Below are positions 26,632 to 34,947 of a stretch of DNA of 44,251 nt, piece by piece. The DNA is from Akkermansia muciniphila (GTDB taxonomy: Bacteria; Verrucomicrobiota; Verrucomicrobiia; Chthoniobacterales; Chthoniobacteraceae): assembly GCA_945906945.1 (NCBI GenBank), contig CAMDSZ010000002.1, forward strand, positions 1-44,251, given 5' to 3'. The notes under the pieces are model-generated. The model saw only the letters and a list, made by a program, of their open reading frames with translations. It did not search any database and had not been told where the DNA came from. The translations under genes and the position numbers were made by a program. Position 1 is the stretch's first letter; every line of letters starts with the position of its first letter.

Positions 26632-29007
26632 CTATGCCACGGCCGCTCGCGGCAGCAGCTTTAAGTTTGCAAGCGCATCCAAGTCGACGATCAGCGCCAC
26701 TCGGCCATCGCCCAGGATTGCGGCGCCCGACATGAGCGCTTGGGACTTGAACGCGTCGCCGAGCGATTTGATGACGACTTCCTTTTTGCCCAGCAATTCA
26801 TCCACCAGCAGGCAGCGCTGTGTGGTTCCGGATTCCGCCACGACAATGATGCCCTTGGTCGGGTCGTTAATCGCGCCGGGAATGCCCAGCATCGATCCAA
26901 GGCGAGTCAGCGGCATGAGCTTGCCTCGGACACTCACCAGCTCGCCCGTGCCTTGGACGGTGGAAATCATGTTCTCCGTGATGCGCAGACACTCGCGAAC
27001 CGATAGTGTTGGCAGGATAAACTTTTCGTCGCCGATGGAGACCAGCAGCCCGTCGATGATCGCGAGCGTCAGCGGCAGAAAAATCGTAAACGAGGAACCC
27101 TGCCCGAACGTGGATTCCACCTCGATGCGGCCGCGCAATCGCGAGATGTTTCCGCGGACAACGTCCATCCCAACGCCGCGCCCGGAGAGGTCTGTGACTT
27201 TCTCCGCCGTTGAAAAACCGGGTGCAAAGATAAGTTCGAAGATTTCCTTTTCCGAGAGCGACGCGTTGGGCTCGATGATGCCTTTTTGAATCGCCTTGGC
27301 GACGATCCGGTCTTTATCCAGTCCTTTGCCGTCGTCCGCGATGCATATCACGATGCCCCCTCCCTGATGGTAAGCTTGGAGGCGGATCGTCCCCAGCGCC
27401 GGCTTGCCCTTTGCGACGCGCTCCTCGGGCATTTCGACCCCGTGGTCGGCAGAGTTGCGGATCATGTGGATGAGCGGGTCCGCGAGTTCCTCCACAATGT
27501 TGCGGTCCAGTTCCGTGTCCTCGCCGGAAAGGAGCAGCTGGATTTGTTTGCCCTGTGAGCCTGCCAGATCGCGGACGAGGCGGGTCATTTTCTGAAAAGC
27601 AGCGCGAATGGGCACCATGCGCAGAGACATCGCGTTGTGTTGCAGATCCGTGGTGATGCGCGCGAGCTGACGCATGCAGCGGGCCAGTTGGCGGTCGGTG
27701 AGCTCCATTACCTCTGGGTGTTGGATCACCATGGATTGCGCAATCACGAGCTCGCCAACCAGGTCAACGAGTGAGTCGAGCTTCAGGGTATCGATCTTAA
27801 CAAAGTTCGCGGGCCCCTCGCCCGATGCGGGGTTCGCTGGTTTGGGCTTGGCGGGTTTCGCAGCGCTTTGTGGCACGGCAGCCGGCGTCGACGGAGACGG
27901 AGTAGCCGTGCTTGGCGCCGGGGCGGCAGCAACCGGAGCGGGAGCAGGCGGAGCGGGAGCAGGCGGCGGCGCGGCCGCTGGTGTTGGCGGGGCGGTCGGT
28001 GCGGGTGCCTGAGTCGGTGCGGGCCCAGGCGCTGGAGCTGGAGCTGAGGCGGCGGGCGCAGGGCTTGCTGCCGCGGGTTTCGCTGGTGCGGCTTTCGGTG
28101 GAGGCGGAGCCGGCGCGGCCTCCGGTTCTGGTTCGCCGTGGAGGCAAGCGTGGCTCCGGGCGATGATGCTCAGGGTCGGAATGCAGATCGGCTCGGCAGC
28201 ATTGGTGCCGGCGAGGCGTTCGCTGATTTTCTCGATGAATTGCCGGAGAGCGTCCCCGCCCGCAAGGATGATGTCGATCACGGGCGTGGTGATCGCTAGT
28301 TCCCCGCGGCGGGCCGCATCGAGGACGCTTTCTAGCTCGTGCGCCAGGTTTTTGATGGCCTCCAAGCCAAGGTAGCCGGCACCCCCTTTGAAAGTGTGGA
28401 AAGCCCGGAACACCCGGTTGAGCGTGTCTTTGTGGGAGGGGTTTTCCTCGAGCACGAGTACACCCTGTTCGATGTCCTGTAAAAGATCCCGGCCCTCGTT
28501 GCAAAACTCGTTGAGCAGATCGCCATCGTCCCCGATTTCGATCATCAGTACGGGTTCTTCGACAGGTTCCCCTTCGCCGGACTCCGCGTCGGGGGCGTTG
28601 CTGGGATCGTTGCCGGCCGCGGTTGTTATGGGTGCGGAGGGTGCGGAGGCAGGAGCCGCAGCGTTTGGCGGACCCGCTGGGGAGGAGGGCGTGGGTTCCT
28701 CGGGCGCATGAATCCAGTGGTGGAGGGCCGTTTCCATCCGCGGGTACCAAGCGTTGAGATCCAGTAAAATCTCATCCGAAAAAGCTCCGGCGTCAGCCGC
28801 AGAGTTCACTAGGGCGGCGCCGGTGTTCAGTTCCTGGGTGAAGCCGGAGGAGGCGTTGGAGCCGGCGGCGTTCCCGAGTGCCTGTAGCGCAGACTGCAGA
28901 GCTTCGATGCCTGTAGCGCCGCCCGGTTCTAAAAAAGCGAATTCGGTCGCGACACCCTGTAAGAGCGCAGTGATTTCCGCGATATTAGCTTCCGTTAGCT
29001 TACTCAT
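26632..29007 (-). CDS. cheA: Chemotaxis histidine kinase CheA
   Basis: The central kinase of the chemosensory pathway. With the start at 29007 it has 791 residues: an extra N-terminal helical region (about 1-105) with no recognised domain; an acidic/Pro linker; the P1 Hpt domain with phospho-acceptor His204 in FRAFHTFKGGAGYLG; a long Ala/Pro-rich linker (about 294-396) in the place where a P2 response-regulator docking domain would be; then dimerisation, ATPase (MIRNSADHGVE, ADDGKGLD, GRGVGMDVV, GQGSSFTIFLP) and a CheW-like P5 domain. The frame is open up to 29145, but that extension is Cys/Asn-rich and unlike the family; MSKLTEANIAEI is a more natural start. First gene of the operon. It should phosphorylate CheB and the response regulator-cyclase. 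Confidence 0.94.
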   Translation of the reverse strand: MSKLTEANIAEITALLQGVATEFAFLEPGGATGIEALQSALQALGNAAGSNASSGFTQELNTGAALVNSAADAGAFSDEILLDLNAWYPRMETALHHWIHAPEEPTPSSPAGPPNAAAPASAPSAPITTAAGNDPSNAPDAESGEGEPVEEPVLMIEIGDDGDLLNEFCNEGRDLLQDIEQGVLVLEENPSHKDTLNRVFRAFHTFKGGAGYLGLEAIKNLAHELESVLDAARRGELAITTPVIDIILAGGDALRQFIEKISERLAGTNAAEPICIPTLSIIARSHACLHGEPEPEAAPAPPPPKAAPAKPAAASPAPAASAPAPAPGPAPTQAPAPTAPPTPAAAPPPAPAPPAPAPVAAAPAPSTATPSPSTPAAVPQSAAKPAKPKPANPASGEGPANFVKIDTLKLDSLVDLVGELVIAQSMVIQHPEVMELTDRQLARCMRQLARITTDLQHNAMSLRMVPIRAAFQKMTRLVRDLAGSQGKQIQLLLSGEDTELDRNIVEELADPLIHMIRNSADHGVEMPEERVAKGKPALGTIRLQAYHQGGGIVICIADDGKGLDKDRIVAKAIQKGIIEPNASLSEKEIFELIFAPGFSTAEKVTDLSGRGVGMDVVRGNISRLRGRIEVESTFGQGSSFTIFLPLTLAIIDGLLVSIGDEKFILPTLSVRECLRITENMISTVQGTGELVSVRGKLMPLTRLGSMLGIPGAINDPTKGIIVVAESGTTQRCLLVDELLGKKEVVIKSLGDAFKSQALMSGAAILGDGRVALIVDLDALANLKLLPRAAVA

Positions 29008-29442
29008 GACTAAACAGGGGATGGCGTTTGCGCTGAAAAGCGGGGGGTCGTTAAGCAAACGTGAACCTAAACAGTTTGACAAGCATTCTCTACCACGCGT
29101 ATCAAACATTGAGGTGGCCAGATCGCCTTCAAAACCGCACTCCAAAAGCGCTTTTTAAGCTGTTTTCGGCATTGGCGCGTTATCAATTGGCCGGAAAACC
29201 GAATAACTTCAAATAGCGAAAAGCAAACCCCGCGAAGCAGCGTTAGTTAAATTCTGGAGCAAATATATCTAGCTCCAAATCGCCGCGATCTCGCTGGACC
29301 CAAGCAGCCAGCGGGCCTTTTATTAAATCAACGAACCCGAGAACGAGACAGATCTGTTACGACTGATACGCACCCACCGAGCGCAATCCAAACAGAACTC
29401 GGCCTCCACCCAGGCAACCTTTTCCAAAAGGCAACAGATCTC
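29008..29442. other. Divergent promoter region between cheA and the Cache-type receptor gene
   Basis: This 435-bp gap is more AT-rich than its surroundings and should hold promoters for both divergent genes. Seen in it: TTGACA (29076-29081) with TATCAA 18 bases downstream on the plus strand, a weak candidate promoter; GGAGC/GCTCC inverted repeat near 29254-29275 around an AT-rich loop; and the word ACAGATCT twice (near 29348 and 29434). No additional gene is supported. Confidence 0.5.
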
Positions 29443-30519
29443 ATGAGCCAGCCGACCACGCCTACTCCACCTGAAGCGCAAGGATTGCCCGAGCAAATCT
29501 TAAATTTGGCGGATGCTCTCGGAGAGAAAGTCCGGACATCTCTTAAGCAAATCGACGAGATCAACACGCAGTCGAGCTTGCTTTCGCTCAACGCAAAGAT
29601 CGAGGCGGCACGCGCCGGAGCAGCAGGGCGCTCGTTTGCGGTGGTTGCGACGGAGATGGGCGAGTTGTCGGAGACTACTAAGAGGGTGGCAATCCAGCTG
29701 TCGTCGAAGTTGGGCGGCGATATCGCGGAATTGCAGAACATCTCGCAGCGCCTGGCGTCGGATGTTCTCGGCACACGGCTTGCGGACCTGGCGCTCACCA
29801 ATATCGACTTGATCGACCGCAATCTGTACGAGCGTTCCTGCGATGTGCGCTGGTGGGCGACGGATTCGAGCGTGGTGGATTTGCTTACCGAGCCGACGCC
29901 GGAGCGCGTCGAGTACGCCTGCAAGCGCCTTGGGGTGATATTGAACGCTTACACGGTGTATTTTGATTTGGTGGTGTGCGGCCTCAACGGTGAGGTGCTA
30001 GCCAATGGGCGGCCGCAGACTTACAAGTCGATTGGAATGAATGCCGGCAAACAGCGCTGGTTTCAGAGCGCGTTGCAAACCCGATCCGGAGACGAGTTCG
30101 GGTTTGAGATCGTGCACGCATCTCCCCTGGTCGACGGGGCCTACATTTTGGGCTACTCGTGCGCGGTGCGGCGCGGCGGCGAAGTTGACGGCGAGCCGAT
30201 TGGTGTGCTGGGTATTTTGTTCAACTGGCGTGGACTGGCGCAGACTGTGGTGGATCGAACGCCTCTTACGGACGAGGAGAAGACACGTTCGCGCGTCTGC
30301 ATTTTGTCCGAAGAAGGCGCAATCCTAGCCGACACACAAGGAGCGCCTTTGTCCGGGGAGCTTCACTTCCCAGAGCGGGAAAGCGTATGGAGCTCATCGA
30401 AGTGTTTCACAGAGGTGGAGGAGGAGGCCGGCCAACTGCTGGTTGCGCACGCGAAAGCGCCGGGATTCGAGACGTACAGCACGCACTGGCATTCAGTGAT
30501 TCTTCAACGGTTGTCGTAG
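29443..30519 (+). CDS. Soluble methyl-accepting-type protein with C-terminal Cache-like sensor
   Basis: A 358-residue protein with no membrane segment or signal peptide. Residues about 15-100 are a shortened receptor signalling hairpin: the tip SSLLSLNAKIEAARAGAAG and following FAVVATEMGELSETTKR match the CheA/CheW-binding region, so it can probably join receptor arrays. A linker with LYERSCDVRWWATDSSVVD leads to a Cache/PAS-like sensor (about 150-270; DLVVCGLNGEVLANGRP, KQRWFQSAL, ASPLVDGAYILGYSCAVR, GVLGILFNWRG). The order, signalling part first and sensor last, is reversed from usual receptors but is seen in a family of such proteins. It is divergent from cheA and probably feeds a cytoplasmic signal to the same pathway. 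Confidence 0.85.
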   Translation: MSQPTTPTPPEAQGLPEQILNLADALGEKVRTSLKQIDEINTQSSLLSLNAKIEAARAGAAGRSFAVVATEMGELSETTKRVAIQLSSKLGGDIAELQNISQRLASDVLGTRLADLALTNIDLIDRNLYERSCDVRWWATDSSVVDLLTEPTPERVEYACKRLGVILNAYTVYFDLVVCGLNGEVLANGRPQTYKSIGMNAGKQRWFQSALQTRSGDEFGFEIVHASPLVDGAYILGYSCAVRRGGEVDGEPIGVLGILFNWRGLAQTVVDRTPLTDEEKTRSRVCILSEEGAILADTQGAPLSGELHFPERESVWSSSKCFTEVEEEAGQLLVAHAKAPGFETYSTHWHSVILQRLS

Positions 30520-30563
30520 AAGCAGAGCAGTCGACGATACCCAAACATTCGGTTGGGAGATTG

Positions 30564-30583
30564 GTGTGACGTAAAATTCACAC
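30564..30583. promoter_or_regulatory. Palindrome upstream of the RND efflux operon
   Basis: GTGTGA-CGTAAAAT-TCACAC has two perfect 6-bp half sites 8 bases apart, 56 bp upstream of the RND pump start. It may be an operator; alternatively the hairpin followed by TATTTAACTT may end the preceding transcript. The half sites TGTGA/TCACA resemble those of CRP, but the spacing is 8 rather than the 6 of the E. coli consensus. Confidence 0.4.
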
Positions 30584-30638
30584 TATTTAACTTAACTTTG
30601 ACTAGTTGGTGGGGTTGTCTGACCAGCCGCCATTCTCC

Positions 30639-33600
30639 ATGTCAGACTTTTCCATAGCCAGAACAGCTTTGCGTCGTCCCTGGACGGTTGTGGTCGCTGT
30701 GCTTGCGATTCTCATGGCGGCATGGATGGCCACCAAACAGATGGCCCGGGATGTTTTCCCCTCGCTGGGCGTGCCGACTATCTACGTGGCACAGCCTTAT
30801 GGAGGCATGGATCCCCTGCAGATGGAGGGGTATCTGACGTACTATTACGAGTATCATTTCCTCTACATCACCGGAATCGAACACGTGGAGTCCAAGTCCA
30901 TTCAGGGCGCCTCCATCATGAAGCTTCAGTTTCACCCGGGTACTGACATGAGCAACGCCATGGCGGAGACGGTCGCGTACGTGAACCGAGCCAGGGCGTT
31001 CATGCCGCCTGGCACGCCCGGTTCGTTTGTGACCCGCTTTGACTCGGGAAGCGTGCCCGTGGGCAATTTGGTTTTCTCCACGGAAAATCCGGCTCGCACC
31101 GTCGGGCAAATGCAGGACGCAGCGCTAAACATGGTGCGGCCGCTTTTTGCTACGCTGCCTGGCGTGTCGGCGCCTCCGCCGTTTGGCGGCAGCGCCAGAA
31201 CAATCCTGGTTTCGCTGAAGCCCGATCGCCTGCGGGCGTACGGCATTTCGCCGGACGAAATCGTCGCCGCGATGACCGCGGCCAACACCATCAGCCCGAG
31301 CGGCAATTTGTCTACCGCCTCGAGTTATCCCATCGTTCCAACAAACGCGGTGGTGAAAAACATTCAGGATCTTGCGGCCGTTCCCGTGCGCGTGGGAACC
31401 GAGGGCGCAGTGTTTTTGCGTGACGTGGGAGAGGTCAGTGACGGCAGTGATTTGGTAACGAGTATTGCGTTGGTGAACGGCAGGCGGACGGTTTACATGC
31501 CGGTCACCAAACGAAGCGATGCGTCGACGCTGACGGTGGTGGAGTTGGTCAAGGCGAACCTACCCAAGTTCAAGGCGGCGTGTCCGGACGATATCAACGT
31601 GACGTTCGAGTTTGATCAGAGTCCGTGGATCCAGCGTGCCATCATGGACTTGGCAAAGGAGGGTTTGCTTGGCGCAGCTTTGACCGGGTTGATGGTTCTG
31701 TTGTTTTTACGCGATATCCGCAGCGCGGTGATCGTGGTGCTCAATATCCCCATCAGCATCGCGGCGGCGGTGGTCGGCCTTTGGGTTTCGGGCCAGACCA
31801 TCAATCTGATGACCCTCGGCGGGCTCGCCCTCGCGGTTGGTATCCTTGTGGATGAAGCCACGGTCGCGATGGAAAATCTGCACGTGCACCGGCACCGGGG
31901 ATCCGGCACGGCGCGCGCGGCTTTGGACGCGATCAGTGAAACCGCGCTGCCGCGTTTGTTGGCGATGTTGTGCGTGCTGGCGGTGTTTGTGCCTGCGTTC
32001 TTCATGACGGGCGCTGCGCGGGCGCTGTTCATGCCGCTCGCGCTTGCCGTGGGGATCAGCATGGCGGCATCCTACGCGCTCTCGAGCACGCTGCTGCCAG
32101 TGTTGAGTGTGTGGTGGGCGGGCCGCAAGGAACATGGAAGCACGGGCCCCACTGCTCAGAAGCAGAGTTTTCTTGCACTGCTGGTCAGCCCGTTTGTACG
32201 CCTCACGGTGGCGATGCGTTTCCTTGTGGTGCCTGGATATTTCGCCCTCGCGTTTGTGTTTGTGAGCGTTTTCGGAGCGCGGCTCGGTTCGGAGATTTTC
32301 CCGCAGGTCGATGCCGGCCAGATCCAGTTGCGATTCCGCGCGCAGACTGGAACGCGCTTGGAACTCACCGAGCAGATTGCGCAGCGGATTTTGGCGGTGA
32401 TTGCCGAGGAGGCGGGGCCGGATCAGGTTGGTATCACCATGGGGCTAATCGGCGTGCACGCGTCAAATTATCCGGTGAACCTCATTCACCAGTGGAACAG
32501 CGGGCCTGAGGAGGGAATGTTGCAGGTGCAGCTCAAACAGGGCACGCCGGTGCGCGTGGCCAAATTGCGTGAAACGTTGCGCGCCCGTCTGGCGAGGGAA
32601 TTGCCCGAAGTCCGGCTGTCTTTCGAGCCCGCGGACATCGTCAGCCGCGTGATGTCGCTCGGCTCCAGCACGCCGCTTGAAATCGCGGTGAGCGGGAAAG
32701 ATTTTGCGGCGACCCGGGCGCATGCGGAGAAAATCCGGACGGCGCTCGCGCCGATGCCCGAGCTAAGGGATGTTCATATCGCGCAGGCGCTGGATTATCC
32801 GAGTGTGAACGTGCAAATCGATCGCGAGCGTGCGGGCCTGCTTGGGGTGAGAATGTCCGACGCCACGCGGAGTCTCGTTACCGCGACGGCCAGCAGTCGT
32901 TTTACTGTTCCGAATTATTGGGCTGATACGAAGACGGGCGTGAGTTACAGCCTGCAGGTGCAGGTGCCGCAGGGGCAGATGAAGACGGCCGAGGATTTGT
33001 TGAATCTGCCGGTATCCGCGGGTTCGGGGCGTTCAGCGTTGATGCGTAATTTTTCGCAAATCTCCGAAGGAACCGTGGTGGGCCAGTATGATCGCTATAA
33101 CATGGCGCGCACGGTATCGGTGACCGCAAACCTGCACGGAGCAAGTCTGGGTGAAGTGGCTAAAAAAGTGGATGGGGCGCTCAAACAAATTGAAACGCCA
33201 GTTGGAGTGAGTGTCGCGGTGCGCGGTCAGGTGCAGCCGTTGCGGGAGTTGGAGGTCGGGCTTAAGAACGGGTTGGGTGTGGCGGTTCTGGTGATCATGC
33301 TGGTGCTCATGGCGAATTTTCAAAGTGTCCGCTTGCCACTTGTAGTGTTGAGCGCTGTGCCTGCCGTGCTGGCTGGTGTGGTGGGAGCGTTGTGGGTGAC
33401 TGGAGAAACATTGAATTTGCAGAGCTTCATGGGTGCGGTCATGGCGATCGGGGTGTCTGTTTCAAATGCGATTTTGTTCGTCACGTTTGCGGAGCGTGCG
33501 CAACGCGCGGGCCTTGACCGAAAGCAGGCGGCGTTGGAAGGCCTCTCTGGCCGCGTACGCCCAATCCTGATGACGAGTGTTGCCATGATGGCAGGGATGG

Positions 33601-33821
33601 TGCCGATGGCGTTCGGGGGCACCGCGTCGGGGCCCCTCGGCAAGGCGGTCTTGGGCGGCCTCGCGGTTGCGACGCTGTCGACGTTGTTTATTTTGCCCGC
33701 AGTCTACGCGCTCCTCGCGCGTTCCAGCGCAGCTTCCGCGTCACTGGATCCAGACGACGCGGAGTGCACCCTTCCGGCGCACGCCGGACGGCGTGTGGAA
33801 CCGGCACTGGCTGTTACCTAG
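30639..33821 (+). CDS. RND-family efflux pump, inner-membrane transporter
   Basis: A 1,060-residue proton-driven transporter of the AcrB/HAE1 type. Membrane helix 1 is at about 12-31 (RRPWTVVVAVLAILMAAWMA). Two large periplasmic loops each follow a first helix, and each half has a six-helix bundle (about 330-530 and 850-1030). In the helix 4 proton-relay site the family has adjacent Asp residues; here it reads VGILVDEATVAMEN (Asp405-Glu406), with Glu in the second place. The frame opens upstream at a TTG (30606), but ATG at 30639 (MSDFSIARTALRRP) is the family start. It is followed by the adaptor gene (35 bp) and a TolC-like gene, forming a complete tripartite pump. The order pump-adaptor-channel is less common than adaptor first. 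Substrate unknown. Confidence 0.94.
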   Translation: MSDFSIARTALRRPWTVVVAVLAILMAAWMATKQMARDVFPSLGVPTIYVAQPYGGMDPLQMEGYLTYYYEYHFLYITGIEHVESKSIQGASIMKLQFHPGTDMSNAMAETVAYVNRARAFMPPGTPGSFVTRFDSGSVPVGNLVFSTENPARTVGQMQDAALNMVRPLFATLPGVSAPPPFGGSARTILVSLKPDRLRAYGISPDEIVAAMTAANTISPSGNLSTASSYPIVPTNAVVKNIQDLAAVPVRVGTEGAVFLRDVGEVSDGSDLVTSIALVNGRRTVYMPVTKRSDASTLTVVELVKANLPKFKAACPDDINVTFEFDQSPWIQRAIMDLAKEGLLGAALTGLMVLLFLRDIRSAVIVVLNIPISIAAAVVGLWVSGQTINLMTLGGLALAVGILVDEATVAMENLHVHRHRGSGTARAALDAISETALPRLLAMLCVLAVFVPAFFMTGAARALFMPLALAVGISMAASYALSSTLLPVLSVWWAGRKEHGSTGPTAQKQSFLALLVSPFVRLTVAMRFLVVPGYFALAFVFVSVFGARLGSEIFPQVDAGQIQLRFRAQTGTRLELTEQIAQRILAVIAEEAGPDQVGITMGLIGVHASNYPVNLIHQWNSGPEEGMLQVQLKQGTPVRVAKLRETLRARLARELPEVRLSFEPADIVSRVMSLGSSTPLEIAVSGKDFAATRAHAEKIRTALAPMPELRDVHIAQALDYPSVNVQIDRERAGLLGVRMSDATRSLVTATASSRFTVPNYWADTKTGVSYSLQVQVPQGQMKTAEDLLNLPVSAGSGRSALMRNFSQISEGTVVGQYDRYNMARTVSVTANLHGASLGEVAKKVDGALKQIETPVGVSVAVRGQVQPLRELEVGLKNGLGVAVLVIMLVLMANFQSVRLPLVVLSAVPAVLAGVVGALWVTGETLNLQSFMGAVMAIGVSVSNAILFVTFAERAQRAGLDRKQAALEGLSGRVRPILMTSVAMMAGMVPMAFGGTASGPLGKAVLGGLAVATLSTLFILPAVYALLARSSAASASLDPDDAECTLPAHAGRRVEPALAVT

Positions 33822-33855
33822 AAATCTGAAACGCATCCGAAAGCCTTTTCTCTCC

Positions 33856-34875
33856 ATGATGTTCAAACGAGATACTATTTTGGCGGTCGTACTCGCCCTG
33901 CCGCTGGGGTCCGCATTCGGGGCCGCGGAGTTTGCAACGGTGAATCCGGCGCCCGGGACTATCTATCGCTGGGTCGCGCTGCCCGGGGCGCTCGCGCCCT
34001 TCCAGCAGGTCAGCTTGCAAGCCCGTGTGGCTGGGTACGTGAAGACGATCAAAGTCGACAAGGGCGACAAGGTTGCCGCGGGTGATTTGCTGGCGACGGT
34101 CGAGGTGCCTGAATTGGAAGCGGACTTGCTGAAGGCCAAGGCTGAAATGGAGGCCGCAGAAATTGACGTGAAGCGGCTGCGTGAAGCGCGCCAGAAATCT
34201 CCCGACCTTGTGCTACCGCAAAGCGTCGATAATGCGGAGGCGCGGTTTGCATCAGCCAAAGCATCCGTGACACGAGGAAGCGTGCTTTTGGATTTCGCGC
34301 AAATTCGTGCGCCCTTCGCGGGTGTGATCGCGAGTCGGGCTGTGGATCCCGGCGCTTACGTTTCACCCGGAGCGGGGCCGTTGCTCCGCTTGGTGGATGA
34401 CAAAAAACTGAGGTGCCAGATTCCTGTGACGGAGCTGGAAACGCCTTTAGTGCAAAAGGGTAAGCCGGTACGGGTGAGCGTGGACGCTTATCCGGGACAA
34501 ACTTTTGAAACCACGGTCTCGCGTTTGGGCGGGGTGCTCGATCCAGGTTCGCGCACCATGCTGGCGGAGGCGGATCTGGATAATGCGCAGAGCAAATTGA
34601 TGCCCGGATTGAGCGTGACCGCTCGCATCGGCGTAGACCGGCATGAGAACGCGATGCTCGTGCCTGTCGCGGCGATTGTGATGGAGAAGACAAACGCCTT
34701 TGTTTTCAAGCACGCTGGAGGCAAAGCCGTGAAAACCGCTGTCAAACTCGGATTCAACGATGGCGTGAACGCCGAGGTTCCGGAATTAAAGCCTGAAGAC
34801 GTGCTGTTGTTAGTTGGAACAACGGCGGTTAACGATGGACAGCCCGTGACGCTCAAGGCGGCCGCAGCAAAATAG
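33856..34875 (+). CDS. RND efflux periplasmic adaptor (membrane fusion protein)
   Basis: A 340-residue HlyD/AcrA-type adaptor that joins the pump to the outer-membrane channel. Sec signal peptide: MMFKRDTILAVVLALPLGSAFG, with cleavage near AFG-AAE. The lipoyl half-motifs flank a short alpha-helical hairpin (about 85-135): VSLQARVAGYVKTIKVDKGDKVAAGD and then DFAQIRAPFAGVIASRAVDPGAYV. Beta-barrel and membrane-proximal domains follow, with RLGGVLDPGSRTMLAEADLDN and MLVPVAAIV. The frame opens far upstream inside the pump gene, but an Arg/Cys-rich peptide with no signal there rules it out. A double ATG (33856 and 33859) starts the protein 35 bp after the pump stop. Confidence 0.92.
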   Translation: MMFKRDTILAVVLALPLGSAFGAAEFATVNPAPGTIYRWVALPGALAPFQQVSLQARVAGYVKTIKVDKGDKVAAGDLLATVEVPELEADLLKAKAEMEAAEIDVKRLREARQKSPDLVLPQSVDNAEARFASAKASVTRGSVLLDFAQIRAPFAGVIASRAVDPGAYVSPGAGPLLRLVDDKKLRCQIPVTELETPLVQKGKPVRVSVDAYPGQTFETTVSRLGGVLDPGSRTMLAEADLDNAQSKLMPGLSVTARIGVDRHENAMLVPVAAIVMEKTNAFVFKHAGGKAVKTAVKLGFNDGVNAEVPELKPEDVLLLVGTTAVNDGQPVTLKAAAAK

Positions 34876-34947
34876 TGAATCATTGCGTTGATCGTCGCTG
34901 ATCGTATCACTGCACCCATTAGTGTCCTCACCTCCTACCCCCGCCTC

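Noticed and set aside
27797-28750. Long minus-strand frame of 317 codons overlapping cheA in another register
   Set aside because: It is Arg/Pro/Ser-rich and arises from the GC-rich third-position bias of the Ala/Pro linker of CheA; no domain is recognisable.
29008-29145. 46-residue N-terminal extension of CheA
   Set aside because: It lies in AT-rich promoter-like DNA, is rich in Cys and Asn, and the ATG at 29007 gives a natural helical start; absence of a ribosome site leaves some doubt.
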